A stretch of DNA of 64,000 nucleotides from Streptomyces iconiensis (GTDB lineage Bacteria; Actinomycetota; Actinomycetes; Streptomycetales; Streptomycetaceae), in NCBI RefSeq assembly GCF_028657195.3, contig NZ_JANCPR020000022.1:91202-155201 (forward strand), read 5' to 3'. Below are positions 9,011 to 17,007 of this stretch, piece by piece. The notes beneath the pieces were generated by a model. It ran no database searches and had not been told where the DNA came from. It was given only the letters and a program-made list of their open reading frames with translations. Position 1 is the stretch's first letter. Each line of letters begins with the position of its first letter. The position numbers and the translations under genes were made by a program.

Positions 9011-9831
9011 CGGTCGGCCGGATCTGGCGGAAAGTTCCTGCTCAAGCCACACCTTGCGGACACCTTCAAGCTGTGCACGGACCCGTTGCCCGTGGAGAAG
9101 GTCTACGAGTCGTCGGCCTGTACTTCAACCCGCCCGAAGGCGCGGTGGTTCTTTCAGCGGACGAGAAATCCCAGATCCAGGCCCTGGACCGGTCACAGCC
9201 CGTACTGCCGATAATGCCCGAACGGCGCACCAACGACTACGTCCGCAACGGCCTGACCAGCTTGTTCGCCGCGTTCGATGTCGCCACCGGCGAGGTCATC
9301 GCCACCCTGCACCGCCGGCACCGGGCAGCGGAGTTCAAGAAGTTCCTGGTCCGGATCGACAAGGAGGTTCCCGCGCATCCCCAGGTCCACCTGATCATGG
9401 ACAACTACGGCACCCACAAAGACCCCCCGCGATCCGGGCGATTCCGAGAGGCCACTGCGGTCCGCCATCGACTTGCGCGGCCAGTGGGTGGCGTTCTTGG
9501 GAAGCTCCCCTCCGGCGTGGCGACCACGACCGTCTCCACCTGGTCCACCTTGACGGTGGGCGGTCGGCCCTGCCTGGGCTCGTCGGCCAGACCGTCCAGC
9601 CAGTCGGCGAGGAACCGCCGCCGCCACTTGCGGACCGTGTCTGCGGAAAACCGCAGATGCCGTGCCCCCTCGACCACAGGGTGGAACGTCACGTCTCTCA
9701 CACTCCAGCACGGTCCGCGCCCGCAACGCCAACGCCTGGGCGAAGTTGGCCCGCTGGGTCCAGCGCTCCAGCACAGCGCGCTCGTCATCGTCCAGCAGCA
9801 GTGGTTCCAGCCTCGGACCACGAGGCGGCAC
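9011..9831. pseudogene. IS630-family transposase remnant, split into two head-to-head halves
   Basis: Two parts of one IS630 transposase lie in opposite orientation. On the minus strand (9831 to about 9437) is the N-terminal part: LLLDDDERAVLERWTQRAN, the HTH segment SADTVRKWRRRFLADWLDG and KNATHWPRKSMADRSGLSES, with at least two frameshifts between them. On the plus strand (about 9011-9438) is the continuation: VGRIWRK, LKPHLADTFKLC, then VVGLYFNPPEGAVVLSADEK with the catalytic DEKSQ, and HLIMDNYGTHK, again with frameshifts near 9032 and 9108. The C-terminal end with the last acidic residue is missing. An internal inversion at the SES/TVGR boundary explains the layout. It is non-functional. 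Confidence 0.85.
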
Positions 9832-9945
9832 CGGAACCCCGGCAGAAGAACTTAAGCAAGATCCATCGACGGACTACCGGCGGAGGACACGTAGTCAGTG
9901 GCTCGTCCTGGTGCGGCGGCCACTAGGTGTACTGACCGGGGACGT

Positions 9946-9975
9946 TGATTGCGATCTGGGCTCGGATCGCAATCA
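9946..9975 (-). terminator. Terminator of the WYL regulator gene
   Basis: A perfect 11-bp inverted repeat, TGATTGCGATC / GATCGCAATCA, with an 8-nt loop, begins at the stop codon of the minus-strand WYL regulator gene. Confidence 0.75.
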
Positions 9976-10938
9976 CGATGCGGGGGTTGAGTGTCTGTCA
10001 GCCAGGTCCCTGGCGAGCTGACTGATGCGCGCGCGGGCCGCCTCCGGGGCGAGCACCTCGATGTGATCGCCGAACTGGAGGAGTTGACGCACCGACTCGA
10101 TGTCGGGGTAGCGCACGACGACGACGCACAAGCAGTTCTTCGGGTCGGAGACGTGGTGGATGCGGGTGCCGAGGATGCGCCGAGCCAGGTCGAGGCCCTT
10201 TGCCGGCAGGCGGATGGTCACGCTCACGCGATCTTGCCCCTCGGTGCGATTCCTCAACGCGGTCCATCTGGTGCGGAGAGTCTCGTCCGGTTGGAGCACT
10301 GCTGGTGCCTCGAGCTGTTCGAAGGCCGACAGACGCTCCAGAGCGAGCAGCCGGCTTTCGCCTTGGTCATCAGCGACGAGATACCAGCGACCTGATTTCG
10401 CCACGAGTCCGTACGGGTCGACCACCCGTATCGAGGCCTGGCTCTCGGCACCGCGCCGGTACTGGATCCGAAGGCGTCGTCGGTGTCGCAGCGCCGAAGC
10501 CAGATCCGATACATCTACCGCTGCCTCGGGAGCCGCGAACCACCCGGTGCTGTCGACAAGCACGAGGTCTGCCAGCCGCAGCGGACCCAGCGACTCGGGT
10601 GCCGCAGCTTGGCGGGCGGCGATCTTGCGCCCGGCCGACTCCCACACTGCAGAAAGGCCCATTCGCTCACGTTGTGCACTGTCCAACCCGGCAACCGACA
10701 GGGCCTCCAGCTCTGACGGTTCCAGAAGGGATGCGTTGAGCCGTGCACCGGGCAGCAGTACGATCCCGCCGTTCCGCCCGCGTTCGGCATAGACGGGCAC
10801 ACCTGCTGTCGACAGCGCCTCGACATCCCGCAGCACTGTCCGCCGAGACACCTCAAGACGCGCGGCGAGCTCCGTGGTCGTGAGGCGCTGACGGGTCTGC
10901 AGGAGCAGCAGGAGCTGCAGGAGCCGTGACGCCTTCAT
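9973..10938 (-). CDS. WYL-domain transcriptional regulator (YafY/PafC-like)
   Basis: A 321-residue regulator. The N-terminal DeoR-type winged helix (residues about 5-55) reads LTTTELAARLEVSRRTVLRD. A linker follows, then a WYL domain (about 140-215) with its name-giving triplet in AKSGRWYLVADD, and the WCX C-terminal extension (about 235-310). WYL domains are ligand-sensing folds, often tied to nucleic-acid or stress signals. It diverges from the small VOC gene with about 96 bp between them; in this common arrangement the regulator controls the VOC/glyoxalase gene. The ATG at 10938 gives MKASRLLQLLLLLQ, standard for the family. Confidence 0.9.
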   Translation of the reverse strand: MKASRLLQLLLLLQTRQRLTTTELAARLEVSRRTVLRDVEALSTAGVPVYAERGRNGGIVLLPGARLNASLLEPSELEALSVAGLDSAQRERMGLSAVWESAGRKIAARQAAAPESLGPLRLADLVLVDSTGWFAAPEAAVDVSDLASALRHRRRLRIQYRRGAESQASIRVVDPYGLVAKSGRWYLVADDQGESRLLALERLSAFEQLEAPAVLQPDETLRTRWTALRNRTEGQDRVSVTIRLPAKGLDLARRILGTRIHHVSDPKNCLCVVVVRYPDIESVRQLLQFGDHIEVLAPEAARARISQLARDLADRHSTPAS

Positions 10939-11034
10939 GCTGACCCATGTTCGCAGAAAAGGTGACAGGTTCTGTCGCGATGGGGCGATCCACTAGGTGC
11001 TGGCACGAGAAATCAACGAGTAGAGGAGCGCTCC

Positions 11035-11400
11035 ATGCCCGCACCGAACCTGTTCCTGATCGGCGTCCGCGACGCCAAGGCCGCCACCGCCTTCTACGGC
11101 GACCTGTTTGAGATCGAACCGACCTTCACCAGTCCCCACTACGTCGCCTTCGAAGCTGCCCCCGGTGTCCTGTTCGCGTTGTGGACGGGCTATGGCGAAG
11201 ACGCGGTCCCAAGCCTCCCTCGTACGACCGAGGTTGGGCTTATGGTGCCGGGGCCACCGGAGGCGGTCGACGAGATCTTCACGAGGTGGGTCTCGAAGGG
11301 AGTCGACGTTGTGCAGGAGCCGCATGATGCTGTCTTCGGCCGGACCTTCGTCATCACCGACCCCGACGGCAATCTCATCCGGGTATCCCCGGTCGACTGA
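11035..11400 (+). CDS. VOC-family protein (glyoxalase/bleomycin-resistance fold)
   Basis: A 121-residue single-domain VOC protein with paired beta-alpha-beta-beta-beta modules: LFLIGVRDAKAATAFYGDLF at the start and GRTFVITDPDGNLIRVSPVD at the end, both typical. The family covers metal-dependent dioxygenases, isomerases and drug-binding proteins; the substrate is unknown. RBS GAGGAG precedes the ATG. It is divergent from the WYL regulator, its likely controller, and ends before a strong hairpin. Confidence 0.88.
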   Translation: MPAPNLFLIGVRDAKAATAFYGDLFEIEPTFTSPHYVAFEAAPGVLFALWTGYGEDAVPSLPRTTEVGLMVPGPPEAVDEIFTRWVSKGVDVVQEPHDAVFGRTFVITDPDGNLIRVSPVD

Positions 11401-11432
11401 CCTGAACGGACCCCTCCCACCATGTTCCCCCG

Positions 11433-11463
11433 AAGGGCCGGCCACACGCGATGGCCGGCCCTT
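11433..11463 (+). terminator. Terminator of the VOC gene
   Basis: A perfect 12-bp inverted repeat, AAGGGCCGGCCA / TGGCCGGCCCTT, with a 7-nt loop, 32 nt after the stop. Confidence 0.85.
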
Positions 11464-11485
11464 CAGCCTGCCCAGGAGCTCAGTC

Positions 11486-12299
11486 CTGTCACACCCGAAT
11501 GCCACCCTTACCCCGCGCCACCGGCTGAAAGTAGCTCGACTCGTCGTTGACGACGGCTGGTCAATCAGCGAAGTCGCGGCCCGATTCCAGGTGTCCTGGC
11601 CAACCGTAAAGCGCTGGACCGACCGCTACCTTGGAGGCGAGCCAATGCAGGATCGGTCCTCGCGCCCCCGGAGGTCTCCGACCAAGACACCCAAGACTGT
11701 GACGAAGCGGTGCGTTAGCCTGCGACTGCGCCTGCGCGAAGGGCCGGTCCAACTCGCCGCGAGACTCGGCATCGCCCCGTCGACCGTGCACCGAATCTTG
11801 CGATCGGCCCGATTGAACCGGCTCGCCTACGTCGATCGCGCGACTGGTGAGCCCGTCCGCCGGTACGAGCATGACCATCCCGGGTCGCTCGTGCACGTAG
11901 ATGTGAAGAAGCTCGGGAACATCCCTCACGGCGGCGGCTGGCGCTATGTCGGTCGCCGCCAAGGCGAGAAGCACCGCGTCGCGACTCCGGGCAAGTCACG
12001 CAACGCCTACGGCAGCCCGAAGCTCGGATACGCGTTCGTGCACACCGTCATCGACGACTACTCCCGCGTCGCCTGCACCGAGGTCCATGATGACGAGACG
12101 GCCGTGACTGCAGTCAGTGTGCTGCATCGCGCGGTGGAATGGTTCGCCGCGCGCGGCGTCACGATCAAGAGGGTGCTCTCGGACAACGGAAGTGCCTACC
12201 GGTCCTACCTGTGGCGCGACACGTGCGAAACCCTCTCTATCGCGCGCAGTTCACGCGCCCTTATCGTCCGCAGACCAACGGGAAGGTCGAGCGCTTCCA
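11486..12299 (+). pseudogene. IS481-family transposase, interrupted
   Basis: The translation reads as an IS481 transposase: N-terminal HTH (LKVARLVVDDGWSISEVAAR, VSWPTVKRWTDRYL), the second HTH IAPSTVHRILRSARL and the DDE core (HVDVKKLGNIPHGGGW, HTVIDDYSRVACTEVH, VLSDNGSAYRS). The usual ATG before SHPNA is CTG here (11486-11488), so the start is degenerate. A one-base deletion near 12248 shifts RPYRPQTNGKVERFQ into the next frame. The frame then stops matching exactly at 12300, where a group II intron 5' end (GTGCG) appears. The C-terminus of the transposase is absent. Confidence 0.85.
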
Positions 12300-12887
12300 G
12301 TGCGCCACGAGGCGCTCGTGCGCCGTGAGGCGCGGTGAATCGAAGGAGGTGCAAGACCTCCTCGCCAGGCTGTCGCAGCAGTCTGGTGGGACCTGAGCGC
12401 AGTCTGACCCGGGAGACGCCGGGGAGGGCGGGAAGCAGCGCTGACAAAGCCGGGACGGCTCGGAACTACCAGACGGGCCGGGTCCGGCGAGCGAGATCAG
12501 AGGGCATACGAGAGGAACCAGTGGCAAAGCTCCGTAAGCGTGGCACCGGCTCAAATCTGGTGGATATGGGCCGGGTTGCAGTGCACAGTCCGCTCCCGGA
12601 ACGGACTGACTCCGTAGCCGACTTGGCGTGTCGGTGGGGAGGTCACGGTGAAAGCCTGCGGCGTAACCGTGGCGATGCTGCCGGGGCAAAGCGGGATGCC
12701 GGACTGATCGATCGATTCACCGTGAACACGGGAACCGTCCCACGTCGCTCCCTGGATCCGGAATCCATCCGGGTCGGTGGGATAGATGCGTCGTCTGTCG
12801 AAGGCGTGGGATGGGGCGGAGGCTCCGTAGTAGTCCGAGCGGACGAGAGGTCCGTGCATGGCGAAGGGAGCCAGCAAGTCGGCAGTA
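12300..12887 (+). ncRNA. Probable 5' ribozyme part of a group II intron
   Basis: The IS481 homology ends at 12299, and the next bases are GTGCG, the canonical 5' end of group II introns. About 585 nt without a coding frame follow, carrying structured-RNA-like sequence, including AGGAGGTGCAAGACCTCCT (a hairpin at about 12344-12362) and a segment near 12810-12885 (GGCGGAGGCTCCGTAGTAG, then ATGGCGAAGGGAGCCAGCAA) that I recall from the region just before the maturase gene of actinobacterial group II introns. No maturase follows; an IS630 end begins at 12888. This is inference from memory and position, not from a covariance search. Confidence 0.55.
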
Positions 12888-13994
12888 TTGATCAGAAACT
12901 CAAAGAGTTCTATTCGAGGGTGTAGCGGACGTGTGGGCCGTCGAAGTAGCCGCGGATGATGTGTGGCTGGCGTTGGCGGCGGTGGAAGAACCTGCGGGTC
13001 TCGGTGGCGAGTTGGGCCTGGTCGCGGGCCCGGCTGTGCATCGGAAGGCTCCGGTTGAGGTCGGCGTTGACCAGCTCGTCGGGGTTCAGCTCCGGTGAGT
13101 ACGACGGCAGGAAGTGCAGCTCGATGCGGTCGGGGTGATCGGCCAGCCAGGCGCGGACCTTGCGGGAACGGTGCGCGGAGTGGCCGTCCACGACGAGGTG
13201 CACCTTGCGGTCGAAGTGGCCCGCGAGACGGTCCAGGAAGCGGCACATGACCTCGGCGTCGAAGATCTCCGTGAACACCATGAAGTGCATACGGCCCTTC
13301 GTGCTGATCGCGGACATCGCGTTGACCGAGAACCGGTTGCCCGAGCGGCGCACGACGGGGGTACACCCCTTGGCGCCCCAGGTGCGGCCGGTGACCTGGT
13401 CGGAACGGATGCCGACCTGGTCGGCGAAGAGCACCTCATCACCCTCGGCCCTCGCCTGCGCGCGGATCGCCGGCCAGGTCTCCTCCCGCCAGACGCGGAC
13501 CGCTTCCGCGGCCTGCTCGACGGCACGCTTGTCCGGGCGCTGGAACGACAGCCCCCACCGGCGCAGGTACTTGCCCACTCCCTGCTCGGTCAGCCGCACC
13601 CGGTACAGCTTCGCGATCAGGTCCCCCACGCCGGCGCGCGTCCACAGCTGCCCCGCCAGCCCCAGGTCACAGGGACGGTGATCCAGTACAGCCTGCCGGA
13701 TCGCCTGCTGCTCGACCGCATCGAGAACCTGATGCTCGCCGACCCGGCGTCCACGCGGCTGGGCCACGAGCGCTTCGCGCCCGCCGGACAGCCACTTCGC
13801 TCACCAGTTGTCCACCGCCTTCAGCGACCCCCCGAACACCGCCGCCACATCCTCACGGTCCCGCCCCGCCACCAACGCGGCCACCGCCCGCAGCCGCAGG
13901 GCCTCCTGCGCCGACGGCGAAAGGCGCCGCGCATCCCCCACCAGATCGCTCACACCCCTCCAACGGCCCAGAACCTGAACCGCTCCTGATCAAA
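12888..13994 (-). mobile_element. IS630-family insertion sequence
   Basis: The ends form an imperfect inverted repeat: TTGATCAGAAACTC at the left and, read inward on the other strand, TTTGATCAGGAGCGG at the right, with GTTCT recurring about 20 nt inside each. Both ends abut a TA dinucleotide (12886-12887 and 13995-13996), as expected for IS630 target duplication. The length of about 1.1 kb fits the family. The element carries one transposase gene on the minus strand, with a premature stop. It sits between the intron remnant and a truncated amidohydrolase gene. Confidence 0.75.
12910..13953 (-). pseudogene. IS630 transposase with an in-frame TGA
   Basis: From GTG 13953 the frame encodes an IS630 transposase of 347 codons: HTH part SPSAQEALRLRAVAALVAGR and AAVFGGSLKAVDNW, then the winged region, DDE core with LFADQVGIRSDQV, HLVVDGHSAHRS and LPSYSPELNPDELVN. 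Codon 51 is TGA (13801-13803) where a Trp would be expected (VDNW-stop-AKWLSGG), a single-base change from TGG. The ATG at 13767 downstream gives 285 residues without the first HTH. The catalytic triad is intact, so only the N-terminus is damaged. It is likely inactive unless readthrough occurs. Confidence 0.85.
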
Positions 13995-13996
13995 TA

Positions 13997-14056
13997 GATG
14001 TAGTGCGAGGTGGTGAAGCGGGCATGGACGTCAACCAGCGAGCGCTCAGGCATCAT
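13997..14056 (-). pseudogene. N-terminal stub of a second amidohydrolase, cut by IS630
   Basis: Twenty codons (MMPERSLVDVHARFTTSHYI) begin at an ATGATG that overlaps the end of the upstream amidohydrolase gene, a translational-coupling layout. The VDVHA-FTT start resembles TIM-barrel amidohydrolases of the ACMSD type (VDVHAHF), with Arg in place of the second metal-binding His. The frame runs into the IS630 end at 13995-13996. The rest of the gene is not found on the other side of the element. Confidence 0.6.
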
Positions 14057-15254
14057 GCCCTCCCGTCACGTCGGCCGGTGCCAGGCGGTGCCCCCGACGC
14101 CACACCGCGCGGGTGTTGAGCGTCGAGGAGAGCTGCGAGGTCGGGTCACCGTCCACGAGCACCAGGTCCGCCGAGGCGCCTGGCTCGATCCGCCCGCGGT
14201 CGGTCAGGCCGAACCGGTCAGCGGTACGCCGTGTCGCCGCAGTGAGCGCCTCGACCGGACTCAGCCCGCCGGCCTCGAGCAGGCGTAGCTCGTCGTGCAG
14301 GCTGGCGCCGTGAGCGAGGCCCGGGGCACCGAGGTGGGCCGCATCAGTACCGGCCAGGACCTCGACGCCGGCGGCGTGGAGCAGCCCGACCGAACGCAGG
14401 GCGTTGGGCAAGTGGGCGTTCCAGGCGAACTCGCGCCCCAAGTTGTCGCGCCACGCCGCGTTCAGGCGGGATGCCACACGCAGGTCGGCGGCCAGGCGTG
14501 GGCCGGCGCCGTCGGAGGCGCCGGAGGCGGTGACGGCCAGGGTGGTGATGACGAACATGCCCTGTTCGCGCATCCGGGTGATCAGATCGTCGCTGATGAC
14601 CTCGTCATAGTGCAGATGGGTCACGCCGTCCGCGCCCGCCTCGACGGCCACCCGTGCAGCCGCGGCGCTGAGAGTGTGGACCAGGGCCATCACCCCGCGC
14701 TCATGAGCCGCCTCGACAGTCGCGGCGACCACTTCGGGCGGCACCACGGGCAGCGACGTGCCGAACGCGGTGCCGTCCTCGACCATGATCTTGATGTAGC
14801 CCGCACCTTCGGACAGGCGCCCCTCAACGAAGGCAGGCGCCTCGCTCGGGACGGTGGCGGTGGGCCACACCGGGTCGTCCAGGCCGCGCCGCAGTTGGTG
14901 AGGATGTCCGTCGGGGTGGGCGAGGCCCCACGAGGCGGTGCGGACGTCGGCCAGATCGAACTCGGTCTGCACCTTCTTCCGCACCGGGTCCATCACGTCC
15001 GGCACCGACATCATGTCCAGCTCGGTTGTCACGCCGAAGCGCAGGGCCGTGCGCAGACCGTCTTCGTCTGTGTGGGTGTGGGCGTCGATCAGACCCGGCA
15101 GCAGGGTCCCGCCCCCGCCGTCGAGCTTCTCCACACCCTCGGGGACCTGGTGGCCGACCGCGGCGATCGTCCCGTCCTCGACGACGACCACCGAGGCGTC
15201 GGCTATGTGCGTCCCGGTGAAGACTCGTGTGTTCGTAACCGCGAACCGACTCAC
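14046..15254 (-). CDS. Metal-dependent amidohydrolase (imidazolonepropionase-like)
   Basis: A 402-residue amidohydrolase-superfamily enzyme. It has the beta-sandwich N-terminus (NTRVFTGTHIADASVVVVED), the first metal motif GLIDAHTHTDEDG near residue 58, a central KIMVEDG segment near 155, histidines in MALVHTLSAAA and GVTHLHYDE (about 190-215), and the final metal Asp in VLAGTDAAHLGAPG near 305. This resembles imidazolonepropionase/prolidase-type hydrolases; the substrate is unknown. The GTG start at 15254 has a good AGGAGG site. It diverges from a TetR gene across a set of palindromes, suggesting that the TetR regulates it. Confidence 0.87.
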   Translation of the reverse strand: MSRFAVTNTRVFTGTHIADASVVVVEDGTIAAVGHQVPEGVEKLDGGGGTLLPGLIDAHTHTDEDGLRTALRFGVTTELDMMSVPDVMDPVRKKVQTEFDLADVRTASWGLAHPDGHPHQLRRGLDDPVWPTATVPSEAPAFVEGRLSEGAGYIKIMVEDGTAFGTSLPVVPPEVVAATVEAAHERGVMALVHTLSAAAARVAVEAGADGVTHLHYDEVISDDLITRMREQGMFVITTLAVTASGASDGAGPRLAADLRVASRLNAAWRDNLGREFAWNAHLPNALRSVGLLHAAGVEVLAGTDAAHLGAPGLAHGASLHDELRLLEAGGLSPVEALTAATRRTADRFGLTDRGRIEPGASADLVLVDGDPTSQLSSTLNTRAVWRRGHRLAPADVTGGHDA

Positions 15255-15270
15255 AGTTCCTCCTCGCGGA

Positions 15271-15344
15271 CTGTATTGCTCAGTACAGAGTGGCCTGCGT
15301 CAGACTGTATCAGCGAGTACAAAAATCTGTGTACCGTGAGGTAC
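15271..15344. promoter_or_regulatory. Three palindromic operator candidates between amidohydrolase and TetR genes
   Basis: Two related palindromes share TGTA-N8-TACA: CTGTATTGCTCAGTACAG at 15271-15288 and TGTATCAGCGAGTACA at 15306-15321. A third, GTACCGTGAGGTAC, lies at 15331-15344. They fill the 108-bp divergent promoter. The paired half-sites suggest binding of the adjacent TetR dimer with mutual control of both genes; that is inferred from position and symmetry. Confidence 0.7.
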
Positions 15345-15362
15345 GGAACATGGAGGAGGGGC

Positions 15363-15977
15363 ATGGGACACACACCGACCACCGCACGGGGTCGCGCGAC
15401 CCGAGAGCGCATCCTCGATTCGGCAGCAGACCTCATCCAGCGGCGCGGCGTCGCGGCGGTGACGCTGGACGATGTCGAACGCGCCGCGGGGGTCGGCCGC
15501 AGCCAGCTCTACCACTACTTCGACGACCGGGACGACCTCGTCCGCTCCGTGGTTCATTCCACCGTGGACACGGTGTTGGCCGCGCAGGAACCGCTGCTCC
15601 TGGAGGTCGACTCGCTGGCCGACATCGACCGCTGGTTCGACGCGATCGTGGCCAACGGGACGCGGCAGGACGCGGTGGGCGGCTGCGCGATCGGTTCGTT
15701 GGCCGGCCAGCTGAGCGGCCGGGACGACCTCACCCGACAGGCGTTCGTGGACGCCTTCGCGCGCTGGGAGGCCCCCCTCATCGCGGGCCTGCGCCGGATG
15801 CAGGAGTCGGGCGAGCTGCGCCCGGACGCCGACGTGACGGAGCTGGCCGACCTCACCATGGCCGCAATCCAAGGCGGCCTCCTGCTGGCCCAAGTCCGCC
15901 GTGCACCGGACCAGATCCGTCTCGCCCTGCGCGGCGCGCGGGCGGCGCTGGAGGACGCGCTCGCCCCCCGGCCCTGA
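15363..15977 (+). CDS. TetR/AcrR-family regulator
   Basis: A 204-residue regulator with the TetR N-terminal HTH at residues about 8-55: RATRERILDSAADLIQRRG, VTLDDVERAAGVGRSQLYHY, then FDDRDDLVRSVV. The C-terminal ligand domain contains VGGCAIGSLAGQLSGRDD, seen in the LfrR/TetR_C group. ATG 15363 with RBS GGAGGAGGGG is chosen; the longer open frame upstream is antisense to the amidohydrolase. It probably represses the divergent amidohydrolase gene through the palindromes in between. Confidence 0.9.
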   Translation: MGHTPTTARGRATRERILDSAADLIQRRGVAAVTLDDVERAAGVGRSQLYHYFDDRDDLVRSVVHSTVDTVLAAQEPLLLEVDSLADIDRWFDAIVANGTRQDAVGGCAIGSLAGQLSGRDDLTRQAFVDAFARWEAPLIAGLRRMQESGELRPDADVTELADLTMAAIQGGLLLAQVRRAPDQIRLALRGARAALEDALAPRP

Positions 15978-16153
15978 ACGCGGTCCACCTGCCGCTCAGC
16001 GCGGGCGACCCACCACGCCGTCCCGGGTCCGATCGGTCGGCACCGACCCCGCCCAGGCCTGCTCGACGATTCGGGTCACGGCCCCGAGGCCGACGGGACG
16101 CGGATTCGTGTACGCCGCGGCACATCTCGTCACGCCCTGAACGAGAACCCCAT
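15978..16153. other. No recognisable gene between TetR and the solo IS end
   Basis: This stretch reads GC-rich and open on the plus strand but matches nothing I know. It may include the inner sequence of a lost IS copy, because an IS630-like end lies at its right edge. Confidence 0.35.
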
Positions 16154-16169
16154 GAGTTTCTGATCAATA
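16154..16169. repeat. Solo IS630-type terminal sequence
   Basis: GAGTTTCTGATCAATA at 16154-16169 is the exact reverse complement of the left end of the IS630 element at 12886-12901. Similarity continues a little further inward (GGTTCT about 20 nt in on both). The rest of an element is not recognisable beside it. It is a remnant end or an unrelated hot spot. Confidence 0.65.
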
Positions 16170-16439
16170 GGGCTTCCGACGTGCCGCTCAAGCCGGATAG
16201 GTTCCCGGCGAATGAGGGAACACGGCCAGGTCCGAAAGGTGCCGACTTTGGCTTGTGAGCCAGCACCTTCTGGATGCAGCCTGCCCGCACCTGTCTGTAT
16301 CGGCAAACATACTTGCTGAAATGTCAAGTTGGTTGGTTGGTGCGGTCCGATAAGCCGTCGGCGGATCGGGTGACCGCCACTGGCTCAGCCGGGGCGCCGC
16401 GTCAGCCGCAAACGCAGGACGCGTCCGTGATGAGCACTG

Positions 16440-16900
16440 GTGGACGTGGAGCTGTTCGCCGCTGGTGGAGTACAGGGCCAGGACTTCGGCTGCCGCGTCG
16501 TGGGCGGCGCTGGTCAGGGCGTGGGGGATGCGGGTGTCGAATTCGGCGGCTTCGCCGACGCTCCGAGTACGTGGATTCCGAGTACGTGGATCAGGTCGAC
16601 GATGATGTGGATGTCCGCGCCGCGCTGCTCCGCTTCGGCCTTGATGAGGTCGATCTGGTGGCGGGCTCCGTCGACGAGGACGACCCAGGTGCGGCGGTGT
16701 CCTGGGTCGCGGTGCTCGGCCTGGTCGAACACGGCACGAGGACGTCGTAGAAGGCGTCGAAGTCCGCGGCGGCGTCGAGGGCGAGTTCCTGGACCTGCCG
16801 GTGCCCGACTCCGGCGCCGGTGACGGGGTTGTCCGCTCGCAGGTGTCGGCGAAGCTGATCGAGGACCGGGGCGCGGGTAGCGGTGAGGCCGGGCAGGTGG
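16440..16900 (-). pseudogene. ISKra4-family transposase remnant
   Basis: On the minus strand three frames together give an ISKra4-type transposase: LRRHLRADNPVTGAGVGHRQ and AADFDAFYDVLV (about 16740-16870), then TWVVLVDGARHQIDLIKAEA and ADIHIIVDLIHVL (about 16575-16700). WVVLVDG...IIVDLIHV is the hallmark core of the family. At least two frameshifts and large deletions break it, with a small GIHVLGIHVLG-like duplication near 16560-16590. Both ends are gone. Confidence 0.75.
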
Positions 16901-17007
16901 CGTCCTGCCCGGCCTCACCGCGTGCCTCGTGCCCGCCGCATCCCCGGGCTGCGGAGCGCCAGTCCCCAGGGCTCAGTCGGGTGTCCGGGCGCTGGCCGCT
17001 CCAGTGG

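Noticed and set aside
12335..12925. 196-codon plus-strand open frame after IS481
   Set aside because: It covers the putative group II intron ribozyme; the peptide has no family match and its composition does not look like a protein.
14295..15362. N-terminal extension of the TetR frame
   Set aside because: It is antisense to the amidohydrolase; the TetR start with a good ribosome binding site is at 15363.
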